13,695 bases of DNA, taken from Bacillota bacterium (GTDB lineage: Bacteria; Bacillota; Clostridia; Christensenellales; Aristaeellaceae). Positions 6,690 through 13,533 of the stretch are shown in pieces (positions within the stretch are counted from its first letter, which is position 1; each line of letters opens with the position of its first letter). The stretch lies in assembly GCA_023443705.1 (NCBI GenBank), contig JAEZTD010000028.1, positions 1 through 13,695 of the forward strand, written 5' to 3'. The notes under the pieces were generated by a model. It searched no databases, was not told the origin of the DNA, and saw only the letters and a list, made by a program, of their open reading frames with translations. Both the position numbers and the translations under genes were made by a program.

Positions 6690-8006
6690 ATGAATCAATA
6701 CGCGCTCAATGCCGATCTATGGGAGAGAACGCTGTACATACTGAAAGAGGAGATCAACCCGGTCAGCTTCAACACCTGGTGCAAGCCGCTTCAGGTGCTG
6801 TCGATGAACGGGAACTGCGCGGTGCTGGGCCATACGGACAGCTTCGCGGTCAACAACCTCAAAAAGCGGTACGGCACGCTGTTCGAAGCGGCGCTGAGCG
6901 AAGCCTACGGCCGCCCCATGACGATCGCCTTCCGACAGGTGGGCGGCGAGGTGGATTTTGAACCCGCCAAGCCCGAAGCGGGCGACGCGCTGAACCCGAA
7001 GTATACCTTCGATACCTTCGTGGTGGGCACGTCCAACCGATTCGCCCACGCGGCGAGCCTCGCCGTGGCGGAATTGCCCTCCGACGCGTACAACCCGCTG
7101 TTCCTCTACGGCGGCGTGGGACTGGGCAAGACCCACCTGATGCACGCCATCGGCCACTACATTTTGAGCGAAAACCCCGGCTCGAAGCTTCTTTATATCA
7201 CCAGCGAGCGCTTCACCAACGACGTGATCGACGCCATCCAGAAGAAGACCAGCCACGCGCTCCGGGAAAAGCTGCGCGGAGTGGACGTTTTGATGGTCGA
7301 CGACATCCAGTTCATTGCCGGGAAGACCGCCACCCAGGAGGAGTTCTTCCATACCTTCAACCAGCTGCACGCCAGCGGCAAGCAGATCATCCTGTCCAGC
7401 GACCGGCCGCCCAAGGACATCCCCACCCTCGAAGAGCGGCTGCGCTCCCGGTTCGAGTGGGGCCTGGTCGCGGACATCCAGAAGCCGGACTATGAGACGA
7501 GGCTCGCGATCCTTCGGCGAAAGGCCGAGGGCGAGCACATCGACGTGCCGGACGAGGTTCTTTCCTTCATCGCGGACCAGGTGCGGTCGAACATCCGCGA
7601 ACTCGAAGGATCGCTCACCCGAGTCTATGCCCAGACGATGGTGGACTGCCAGCCCATCACGATGGAACTGGCCCAGCGGGCGCTTTCTTCTATCATCAAG
7701 ACCCGGGAGGCCCGAGCCATCACGGCGGACCTGATCTTAAACGTCACCGCCGACTACTACCATCTGGACCGGGCGGAGATCCTGAGCCAGCGGAGAAACC
7801 GGGAGATCGCGCTGCCCAGGCAGATCGCCATGTTCCTGTGCCGGGAGATGATGAACCTGTCCACCACGCGCATCGGAAGCGAATTCGGCGGGCGGGACCA
7901 CACCACCGTGATGCACGCCTGCGACAAGATCGAGCGCCTTTCCTCGGAGAATGCCCAACTGCAGAACACGCTGGAGACGCTCAGGGGAATGATAAAAGGC
8001 CGATGA
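6690..8006 (+). CDS. dnaA: Chromosomal replication initiator DnaA
   Basis: DnaA binds DnaA boxes at oriC, opens the duplex and helps load the helicase. At 438 residues it is close to the Bacillus protein. Domain I (residues ~1-85, LWERTLYILKEEINPVSFNTW) mediates oligomerisation. The domain II linker is short. The AAA+ domain starts at YTFDTFVVGTSNRFAHAA, with Walker A GGVGLGKT at 141-148 and Walker B LMVDDIQF at about 202-209. The arginine-finger segment LRSRFEWGL follows. The C-terminal DNA-binding domain carries the signature PRQIAMFLCREMMNLSTTRI and GRDHTTVMHACDKI (from residue ~401). The ATG at 6690 has GGGGG at 6678-6682. Boxes upstream suggest autoregulation. The stop codon lies inside the first hairpin of element C, and dnaN follows after 400 bp. 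Confidence 0.98.
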   Translation: MNQYALNADLWERTLYILKEEINPVSFNTWCKPLQVLSMNGNCAVLGHTDSFAVNNLKKRYGTLFEAALSEAYGRPMTIAFRQVGGEVDFEPAKPEAGDALNPKYTFDTFVVGTSNRFAHAASLAVAELPSDAYNPLFLYGGVGLGKTHLMHAIGHYILSENPGSKLLYITSERFTNDVIDAIQKKTSHALREKLRGVDVLMVDDIQFIAGKTATQEEFFHTFNQLHASGKQIILSSDRPPKDIPTLEERLRSRFEWGLVADIQKPDYETRLAILRRKAEGEHIDVPDEVLSFIADQVRSNIRELEGSLTRVYAQTMVDCQPITMELAQRALSSIIKTREARAITADLILNVTADYYHLDRAEILSQRRNREIALPRQIAMFLCREMMNLSTTRIGSEFGGRDHTTVMHACDKIERLSSENAQLQNTLETLRGMIKGR

Positions 8007-8194
8007 TAACTCGCTTCGCGCCTTTTCATCGCTTTGGATACGGGCCGGTTTTCTAAAATCCTTCGGGATTTCCGGGCGAAAACCGAATCGGGAACGCTTT
8101 CCCCGTCGGCCGGACAAGCTCGGCCTTTAGGGGAAAGCCAAATCCGCCGCGCAGGTCGCCGGATTTGATTGATCTGACGGGGGCTTTCATCCCC
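8001..8194 (+). repeat. Multi-hairpin intergenic element, copy C
   Basis: This element begins inside the last dnaA codons. P1 is CGATGA/TCATCG (8001-8006, 8026-8031), and its loop shares CGCTTCGCG with P1 of copy A. P2 has a perfect outer stem CGGTTTTC/GAAAACCG (8046-8053, 8078-8085) and inner stem AAATCC/GGATTT closed by a UUCG tetraloop, with CCGGGC on the right, as in copy B. P3 is GCTTTCCCC/GGGGAAAGC (8096-8104, 8130-8138) with GGCCG/CGGCC inside. P4 is AAATCCG/CGGATTT (8140-8146, 8160-8166) around GCGCAGGTCGC, close to the P4 loop of copy A. GATTGA, TCTGACG and a GGGG/CCCC hairpin (~8179-8194) end it. An alternative pairing AAAAGGC/GCCTTTT (7994-8000, 8020-8026) could act as a dnaA terminator. 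It has no ORF of note. Confidence 0.65.
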
Positions 8195-8242
8195 TCCTAC
8201 TCCCTGAACTTCCCGGCCAAAGCTGACCGATTGTTGGCAACG

Positions 8243-8344
8243 GGTGGAAAAGGACGCCTAAAGTCTGCGGCTTTCCACATGGGCTTCCACCGCCCAAAAG
8301 CCCGAAACGGCGCGGGTTTGGCGGGCTTATCCACAGTTTCCACC
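8243..8344. promoter_or_regulatory. DnaA-box cluster between dnaA and dnaN
   Basis: A perfect DnaA box TTATCCACA lies at 8327-8335. Degenerate relatives surround it: CTTTCCACA at 8271-8279, GGTGGAAAA (minus-strand TTTTCCACC) at 8243-8251 and GTTTCCACC at 8336-8344. With the boxes upstream of dnaA this resembles the bipartite origin of Bacillus, in which box clusters flank dnaA. It may also control dnaN. No clear sigma-A promoter for dnaN was found between here and 8406. Confidence 0.55.
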
Positions 8345-8406
8345 GTACTATGACGGTTATGACTACGTTACTCTATTCATCAAGGATGTACTTGGGAGGG
8401 TGTTCC

Positions 8407-9513
8407 ATGCGTTTTAGCTGCCAGGTTTCGGATCTGGTCGAGGGCCTCAGCGTTGCTTCCCGCGCACTTTCGGCGCGAACCACGCAGCCGATATTGGAAG
8501 GCGTACTCATCAAAACCGGCGAGGACCTTCTAAAACTCACCTGCTCGGACGGGTCGATCTCCATCGTCACCCAGGTCAGCGCCACCATCGAGGAGGACGG
8601 AGACCTGGTGCTGCCCGGAAAGCTGTTTCTGGAAGTACTCCGGAAGCTGCCCGGCGGAGAACTGAAGGCCTCGTCCAATGAAAACTTTGCGATGACGCTG
8701 CGCTGCCAGGGAAACCGCACCACCATCGCGGGCCAGAACCCGGTCAATTACCCGGCGCTTCCGCTGGTCAGCGCCGAAAATTCGTTCATCCTGCCCCAAA
8801 AACTTTTGCGCGAACTGATCGAACAGACCGCCTTCGCCACCTCCTCCGACGAGACGCGCCCGGTACTGACGGGGAGCCTCCTCGAAATCGAGAAGGGCGA
8901 ATTGCGAATGGTGGCGCTGGACGGCTTCCGCCTGGCCATGCGGCTCGAGCGGCTGGGCGGCGACACCCCGGAACTGAACTCGATCCTGCCCCAAAAAGCG
9001 CTGACGGAAATCGCCCGCGTGATGGCGGACGACGAGAACCAGATGGCGATGATCCTGATCGGCGGAAACCAGCTGATGATCAACATGGACACCACGCAAG
9101 TGTATTCCACGCTGATAGCCGGCGAATTCATCAAATACCGGCAGATCATCCCGAAGGAGTGGAAGACCCGCGTCCGCGTGTCCACGGACCGGTTCGGAAG
9201 CTGCGTCGAGCGCGCTTCGCTGATGGCGCGGGAGGGCCGCAACAACCTGATCCGGCTTTCGGTCTCCGAGGGAAGGGTGGTCATCACCTCCAACTCTGAG
9301 AGCGGCGACGTGTACGAGGAGATGGAAGCCGAAACCGAGGGCGAGGATCTCGAGATCGCCTTCAACGTGCGCTACATGATGGACGTACTCCGGGCGGTCA
9401 AGGACGACGAAATTCACCTGCAGTTCAATTCCTCGGTCAGCCCGTGCCTGATCTGTCCCGTCGAGGGCGACGCCTTCACCTACCTGGTGCTGCCCGTCCG
9501 CGTGCATGCGTAA
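8407..9513 (+). CDS. dnaN: DNA polymerase III beta subunit (sliding clamp)
   Basis: The beta clamp is a ring-shaped dimer that encircles DNA and tethers the replicative polymerase and other partners. The 368 residues match the family, which consists of three topologically similar domains of ~120 residues. It begins MRFSCQVSDLVEGLSVASRA, with ALSARTTQPILEGVLI next. ASSNENFAMTLRC lies in domain 1, and TSSDETRPVLTGSLLEI with ALDGFRLAMR in domain 2. The C-terminal edge reads GDAFTYLVLPVRVHA, which contributes to the partner-binding pocket. I chose ATG 8407 because GGGAGGG ends 6 nt upstream; an in-frame ATG at 8350 would add 19 residues unlike the family. It lies 400 bp after dnaA rather than tightly coupled to it, and its last 8 bases overlap the mnmE start. 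Confidence 0.97.
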   Translation: MRFSCQVSDLVEGLSVASRALSARTTQPILEGVLIKTGEDLLKLTCSDGSISIVTQVSATIEEDGDLVLPGKLFLEVLRKLPGGELKASSNENFAMTLRCQGNRTTIAGQNPVNYPALPLVSAENSFILPQKLLRELIEQTAFATSSDETRPVLTGSLLEIEKGELRMVALDGFRLAMRLERLGGDTPELNSILPQKALTEIARVMADDENQMAMILIGGNQLMINMDTTQVYSTLIAGEFIKYRQIIPKEWKTRVRVSTDRFGSCVERASLMAREGRNNLIRLSVSEGRVVITSNSESGDVYEEMEAETEGEDLEIAFNVRYMMDVLRAVKDDEIHLQFNSSVSPCLICPVEGDAFTYLVLPVRVHA

Positions 9514-10882
9514 CCGGGAGGATACCATCGCCGCCATTGCCACCGCGCAGGGTGAGGGCGGCATCGCGATCGTGCGCGTCAGCGGCCCGGACGCCCTCAG
9601 GGCGCTCCAGGCCGTTTTTGCGCGCCATTCGGCGGAAAAAGGCTTGCCCGGGATATACGCCCTTCAGGGGGAGGCCCGCGCGGCGGGCTGGACGCCGAAC
9701 CGCCTCTATTACGGCCACGTGGTCGAGGACGGGCGGATCGTCGACGAGGCGATGGCCGTCTACATGGCGGCGCCCCACTCCTATACCCGTGAGGACGTCT
9801 GCGAACTCCACGTCCACGGCGGGCGGTACGCCGCGGAAGTGGCGCTTTCGCTGATCCTCAGGCAGCACGTCCGCGCGGCGGAGCCGGGGGAATTCACGCT
9901 GCGCGCGTTTTTGAACGGGCGGATCGACTTAAGCCAGGCCGAGGCGGTCATGGCGATGATCTCGGCGGGCAGCGCGTCCGCCGCCCGGGCCGCGGCGCGG
10001 CAGATGGAGGGCTCGCTCGGAGCCTTCGTAAGCGAAGCGTCCATGGAACTGACGGACATGCTCGCGCTGATCGAGGCGAACGTCGACTTTCCGGAGGAGG
10101 TGGACGAGGCCGCCACCAGCCGGGAGTTGGAAGAAGGCATCCGCCGCGTGCGCGAGCGGCTCCTTTCTGCGGTGGAAGAAAGAACCGCCCGGATCGTCCG
10201 GGAAGGGCTGACGGTCGCCATCGCCGGCGCGCCCAACGCGGGCAAGTCGTCGCTGATGAACGCGCTTCTGAAAAGCGACCGCGCCATCGTCACCAGCGTG
10301 CCCGGCACCACGCGGGATGTGCTCTCCGAGCGCCTCCGGGTGGGCGGGCTGGACGTGACCCTTCTCGACACCGCCGGCATCCGAGAGACCCGGGACGAGA
10401 TCGAGCGGGAAGGCGTCGCCCGCGCGCGGCGCGCGGCGGACGCGGCGGACGCGGTGCTTCTGGTCGTGGACGGCGCAAAACCCGAAGGGGAAGCAGAGCG
10501 CGCGCTCCTTGAAGGCGCTGATGACCGGTACATCGTGGTCCTCAATAAGTGTGATCTCGGTGTAAAAACCGATCGCGCGGGCATCCGCGCCTCGGCAAAG
10601 ACCGGCGAGGGCATTGAAGAAATCCTCAAAGAGATCACGCGCCGCGCCGGGTCGATCGGCGCGGCGGAGGAGCGGCTGACCCAGCCCCGCCACATCGACT
10701 GCGCGAAGGCGGCGGTTCACGCGCTGGACCGGGCGCTGGAAGCGCTGTTTGAGGGTGTGCCGCCGGATCTAATCTCGGTGGACCTGATGGGGGCGCTTAC
10801 GTCGCTCCACGAAATCACCGGGAGAAGCGCCTCCGACGAAGTCATCGCCGCAGTGTTCAGAAATTTTTGCGTCGGAAAATAA
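9506..10882 (+). CDS. mnmE: tRNA uridine-34 modification GTPase MnmE
   Basis: MnmE works with MnmG (not in this window) to install the carboxymethylaminomethyl group on wobble uridine 34 of several tRNAs, using a folate one-carbon unit and GTP. The 458 residues match the family. The N-terminal folate-binding and dimerisation domain (~1-120) has the typical opening DTIAAIATAQGEGGIAIVRVSG. A helical domain follows. The inserted G domain carries GAPNAGKSS (241-249), DTAGI (288-292) and NKCD (347-350). The protein ends in the invariant FCVGK (454-458), with the essential Cys455. The ATG lies within the last codons of dnaN (overlap ATGCGTAA) and lacks a strong Shine-Dalgarno, which suggests translational coupling. 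In most Bacillota mnmE sits with rnpA, yidC and jag, not behind dnaN. Confidence 0.97.
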   Translation: MRNREDTIAAIATAQGEGGIAIVRVSGPDALRALQAVFARHSAEKGLPGIYALQGEARAAGWTPNRLYYGHVVEDGRIVDEAMAVYMAAPHSYTREDVCELHVHGGRYAAEVALSLILRQHVRAAEPGEFTLRAFLNGRIDLSQAEAVMAMISAGSASAARAAARQMEGSLGAFVSEASMELTDMLALIEANVDFPEEVDEAATSRELEEGIRRVRERLLSAVEERTARIVREGLTVAIAGAPNAGKSSLMNALLKSDRAIVTSVPGTTRDVLSERLRVGGLDVTLLDTAGIRETRDEIEREGVARARRAADAADAVLLVVDGAKPEGEAERALLEGADDRYIVVLNKCDLGVKTDRAGIRASAKTGEGIEEILKEITRRAGSIGAAEERLTQPRHIDCAKAAVHALDRALEALFEGVPPDLISVDLMGALTSLHEITGRSASDEVIAAVFRNFCVGK

Positions 10883-10888
10883 ACTTTG

Positions 10889-10920
10889 TTCACAAAATCC
10901 TTATATGGCTATGGTATACT
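10889..10920 (+). promoter_or_regulatory. Likely promoter of the oxidoreductase operon
   Basis: TATACT (10915-10920) is preceded by TGG, giving an extended -10 box. TTCACA (10889-10894) is a possible -35, though its 20-bp spacer is long. The TGn motif may compensate. The site lies just after the mnmE stop and 32 bp before the first gene of the oxidoreductase operon. I see no hairpin terminator for mnmE here, so read-through is possible. Confidence 0.55.
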
Positions 10921-10952
10921 TTAAGGAAATCCATTGAAACGAGGTGTTCCGG

Positions 10953-11156
10953 GTGCCCAGAGTGACCATCCGGGAGGACGACTGCAAGGGCTGCAGTCTG
11001 TGCGTCATTTCATGCCCGAAAAAAATTCTGAAGCTTTCTGAAAAACTCAACGCGAAGGGCTACCACCCCTCGGAGTGCTTCAAGCAGGAGGACTGCATTG
11101 GGTGCGCGTTCTGCGCGCGCATGTGTCCGGACTGCGTGATCACCGTCGAAAAGTGA
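10953..11156 (+). CDS. 2-Oxoacid:ferredoxin oxidoreductase delta subunit (2x[4Fe-4S])
   Basis: This small ferredoxin-like subunit passes electrons from the catalytic beta subunit to external ferredoxin. It has two cysteine motifs: C11-x2-C14-x2-C17-x3-C21-P, and C48-x2-C51-x2-C54-x3-C58-P. These are the ligands of two [4Fe-4S] clusters. The 67 residues are typical for a free-standing delta subunit. I chose GTG 10953 because GAGG lies 8 nt upstream and the protein then begins MPRVTIREDDCKGC; GTG 10944 is possible but lacks a site. It is the first gene of a four-subunit operon and is followed after 12 nt by the alpha subunit, in the order delta-alpha-beta-gamma. It is commonly called korD or vorD; the substrate class is not certain. 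Confidence 0.88.
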   Translation: MPRVTIREDDCKGCSLCVISCPKKILKLSEKLNAKGYHPSECFKQEDCIGCAFCARMCPDCVITVEK

Positions 11157-11168
11157 GGAGGGGGTTTT

Positions 11169-12227
11169 ATGCATAACCGTCAGATGATGAAGGGCAACGA
11201 GGCCATCGCCGAGGCGGCGGTGCGCGCCGGATGCCGCTATTTCTTTGGATACCCCATCACCCCGCAGAACGAGATCCCGGAATACATGAGTAAGCGCCTT
11301 CCGGAGGTGGGCGGCGCGTTTTTGCAGGCAGAGAGCGAAGTCAGCGCCATCAACATGGTCTACGGCGCGGCGGGCGCGGGCGCGCGGGTCATGACCTCGT
11401 CGTCCAGCCCGGGCATTTCGCTCAAGCAGGAGGGCATCAGCTACATCGTGGGCGCGGAACTGCCCTGCGTGATTGTCAACATCGTGCGCGGCGGCCCGGG
11501 CCTGGGCTCCATCCAGCCCGCCCAGAGCGACTACTACCAGGCCACGCGGGGCGGCGGCCACGGCGACTACCGCATGCCGGTCTACGCGCCATCCACCGTG
11601 CAGGAGGCCGTCACGCTGACCGCGAAGGCCTTCGACATCGCGGATAAATACCGAAACCCCGTCATGATCCTGGGCGACGGCGTCATCGGCCAGATGATGG
11701 AACCGGTGGTCATGCCGGAGGCGTTTGAAACCGAAAGAATCGAAAAGCCCTGGGCGGCCACCGGATGTGACGGAAAGCGCCCCCGGGCGATCATCAATTC
11801 GCTCTACATCAAGCCGGACGCGCTGGAAAAGCACAACCTGAAGCTCGAGGCGAAGTACCAGAAGATGCGCGAGGAGGAAGTCCTCGTCGAAAATCAGTTC
11901 ATGGACGACGCCGAGTACGCCGTCTGCGCCTACGGCACCACCGCCCGCATCGCGCTGACCGCGGTCAGAAAGGCCCGCGCGGCGGGCATCAAGGTCGGCC
12001 TCGTGCGCCCCGTCACGCTGTGGCCGTTCCCGGAGAAGGCGATCTCTGAAATCGCCGGGCGCGTCAAGGCCATCCTGACGGTCGAGATGTCCTTGGGCCA
12101 GATGGTGGACGACGTAAAGATCGCGGCAAACGGCGCGTGCCCCGTACTCTTTTACGGGCGCACCGGCGGCATCATCCCCGGCGTCAACGAAATTCTGGGC
12201 CGGATTACCGCGCTGAAGGAGGCGTAA
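11169..12227 (+). CDS. vorB: 2-Oxoacid:ferredoxin oxidoreductase alpha subunit (VorB/KorA type)
   Basis: The alpha subunit forms the catalytic heterodimer with the beta subunit. Together they oxidatively decarboxylate a 2-oxoacid with CoA to acyl-CoA and reduce ferredoxin. The 352 residues are usual for the KorA/VorB type. The opening MKGNEAIAEAAVRAGCRYFFGYPITPQNEI contains the family motif YPITP near residue 30. AESEVSAINMVYGAAGAGAR and MTSSSSPGISLKQEGISY form the pyrimidine-domain core. GGPGLGSIQPAQSDYYQ and GHGDYRMPVYAPS follow, typical of the 2-oxoisovalerate/2-oxoglutarate branch. A C-terminal transketolase-like domain starts near residue 245 (AEYAVCAYGTTAR). The ATG at 11169 has GGAGGGGG upstream. 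Resemblance is closest to the subunit usually labelled VorB, but sequence alone does not separate branched-chain from 2-oxoglutarate substrates. Confidence 0.9.
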   Translation: MHNRQMMKGNEAIAEAAVRAGCRYFFGYPITPQNEIPEYMSKRLPEVGGAFLQAESEVSAINMVYGAAGAGARVMTSSSSPGISLKQEGISYIVGAELPCVIVNIVRGGPGLGSIQPAQSDYYQATRGGGHGDYRMPVYAPSTVQEAVTLTAKAFDIADKYRNPVMILGDGVIGQMMEPVVMPEAFETERIEKPWAATGCDGKRPRAIINSLYIKPDALEKHNLKLEAKYQKMREEEVLVENQFMDDAEYAVCAYGTTARIALTAVRKARAAGIKVGLVRPVTLWPFPEKAISEIAGRVKAILTVEMSLGQMVDDVKIAANGACPVLFYGRTGGIIPGVNEILGRITALKEA

Positions 12228-12230
12228 GGC

Positions 12231-12965
12231 ATGGCGATTGTGTTTGAAAAGACAAAAATGCTGACCGACGCGCCGATGCACTACTGCCCCGGCTGCACCC
12301 ACGGTATCATCCATAGATTGGTGGCCGAGGCCATCGAGGGCCTGGGCCTTCAGGATAGAGCCGTCGGCGTCGCGCCGGTGGGCTGCGCGGTGTTCGCCTA
12401 CGACTACTTCAACTGCGACATGTACGAGGCCGCCCACGGCCGCGCGCCGGCGGTGGCGACGGGCGCAAAGCGGGTGCATCCGGATAACGTGGTCTTCACC
12501 TACCAGGGCGACGGCGACCTGGCCTCCATCGGCGCGGCGGAGATCGTCCACGCGGCCGCGAGGGGCGAGAACATCACCGTCATCTTCGTCAACAACGCCA
12601 TCTACGGCATGACCGGCGGGCAGATGGCCCCGACGACGCTCCTGGGCCAGAAGACCACCACCTCCCCCCTCGGCCGGGACGCGAAGGCGAACGGCCACCC
12701 CATCCGCGTCAGCGAAATGCTGGCCACCCTCGACGGCCCGGCGCTGATCGAGCGGGTCAGCACCCACGATGTAAAGCACGTCATGGCCGCGGGAAAGGCC
12801 ATCAAAAAGGCGTTCCAGTACCAGATGGAGGGCCGGGGCTTTACCATGATCGAGGTGCTCTCCACCTGCCCCACCAACTGGGGGCTCACGCCGGTGGAAG
12901 CGCTCAAGTGGCTGGAAGACAAAATGATCCCCCAGTACCCGCTGGGCGTTTACAAGGAGGTTTAA
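12231..12965 (+). CDS. 2-Oxoacid:ferredoxin oxidoreductase beta subunit (TPP and Fe-S)
   Basis: The beta subunit binds thiamine pyrophosphate and the proximal [4Fe-4S] cluster, and forms the active site with the alpha subunit. The TPP motif starts GDGDLASIG (93-101) and ends NNAIYGMTGGQ (121-131). The four cysteines expected to hold the cluster are visible: Cys19 and Cys22 in CPGC, Cys52 in VGCAV, and Cys213 in TCPTNWG. The 244 residues are the usual length for the free-standing beta subunit. The start lies 3 nt after the alpha stop, and its ribosome binding site AAGGAGG lies within the end of the alpha gene, so the two are tightly coupled. It corresponds to korB/vorA in other organisms. Confidence 0.92.
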   Translation: MAIVFEKTKMLTDAPMHYCPGCTHGIIHRLVAEAIEGLGLQDRAVGVAPVGCAVFAYDYFNCDMYEAAHGRAPAVATGAKRVHPDNVVFTYQGDGDLASIGAAEIVHAAARGENITVIFVNNAIYGMTGGQMAPTTLLGQKTTTSPLGRDAKANGHPIRVSEMLATLDGPALIERVSTHDVKHVMAAGKAIKKAFQYQMEGRGFTMIEVLSTCPTNWGLTPVEALKWLEDKMIPQYPLGVYKEV

Positions 12966-12969
12966 CGAA

Positions 12970-13533
12970 ATGGAGACAGGTCTCATCGTCGCCGGATTCG
13001 GCGGGCAGGGCGTGCTCCTGATCGGCCAACTGATCGCCTATTCCGGCATGCTGGACGGAAAAGAGGTCTCCTGGATGCCCTCCTACGGCCCGGAGATGCG
13101 CGGCGGCAGCGCGAACTGCACCGTCGTGATCTCGGACGAGCCGGTGGGCAGCCCCAAGGTGGAGGAGCCGGACGTGGTCATCGCGATGAACAAGCCGTCC
13201 ATGCTGCTGTTTGAAAAGATGGTCAAACCCGGCGGCGCGCTCCTCTACAACGCCAGCCTGATCGATACCGCCCCCACACGGCCGGACATCCGCAAGGTTC
13301 CGGTGCCCTGCAGCGAAATCGCCGACCAGGCGGGCGACCTGCGCGCCGCCAACATGGCGATGCTGGGCGCCTACGCGGGCCTTACCTGCACCTTTGACAT
13401 TGACACCATGATGGACGCGCTCCGCCACAAGCTGGGGAGCGGAAAAGAGAAGCTGATGGAAATCAACCGCCGCGCGATTGTCGCGGGCATGGCGACAGCC
13501 GCCGGATCCGGCATGGCCTGCTCGCTCCGGTAA
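12970..13533 (+). CDS. 2-Oxoacid:ferredoxin oxidoreductase gamma subunit
   Basis: The gamma subunit of the four-part 2-oxoacid:ferredoxin oxidoreductase contributes to CoA handling and stability. The 187 residues match the family. It opens with the hallmark GFGGQGVLLIGQLIAYS (residues 9-25), followed by VSWMPSYGPEMRGGSANC and VVISDEPVGSP. PDVVIAMNKPS and GGALLYNASLI come next, all typical of the gamma domain. The start is 4 nt after the beta stop with a strong AAGGAGG just upstream. With the delta, alpha and beta genes it completes a four-subunit enzyme, so no subunit is missing. Its stop codon overlaps the start of the DUF951 gene. It corresponds to korC/vorC. Confidence 0.92.
   Translation: METGLIVAGFGGQGVLLIGQLIAYSGMLDGKEVSWMPSYGPEMRGGSANCTVVISDEPVGSPKVEEPDVVIAMNKPSMLLFEKMVKPGGALLYNASLIDTAPTRPDIRKVPVPCSEIADQAGDLRAANMAMLGAYAGLTCTFDIDTMMDALRHKLGSGKEKLMEINRRAIVAGMATAAGSGMACSLR

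Noticed and set aside
8165..8353. 62-codon plus-strand frame between dnaA and dnaN
   Set aside because: It overlaps the end of element C and the DnaA-box cluster, and lacks a ribosome binding site and any recognisable sequence.
11010..12986. 658-codon open frame on the minus strand opposite the oxidoreductase genes
   Set aside because: It lies antisense to three clear genes, has a His/Arg/Val-rich composition typical of the reverse of GC-rich coding DNA, and shows no recognisable domain.
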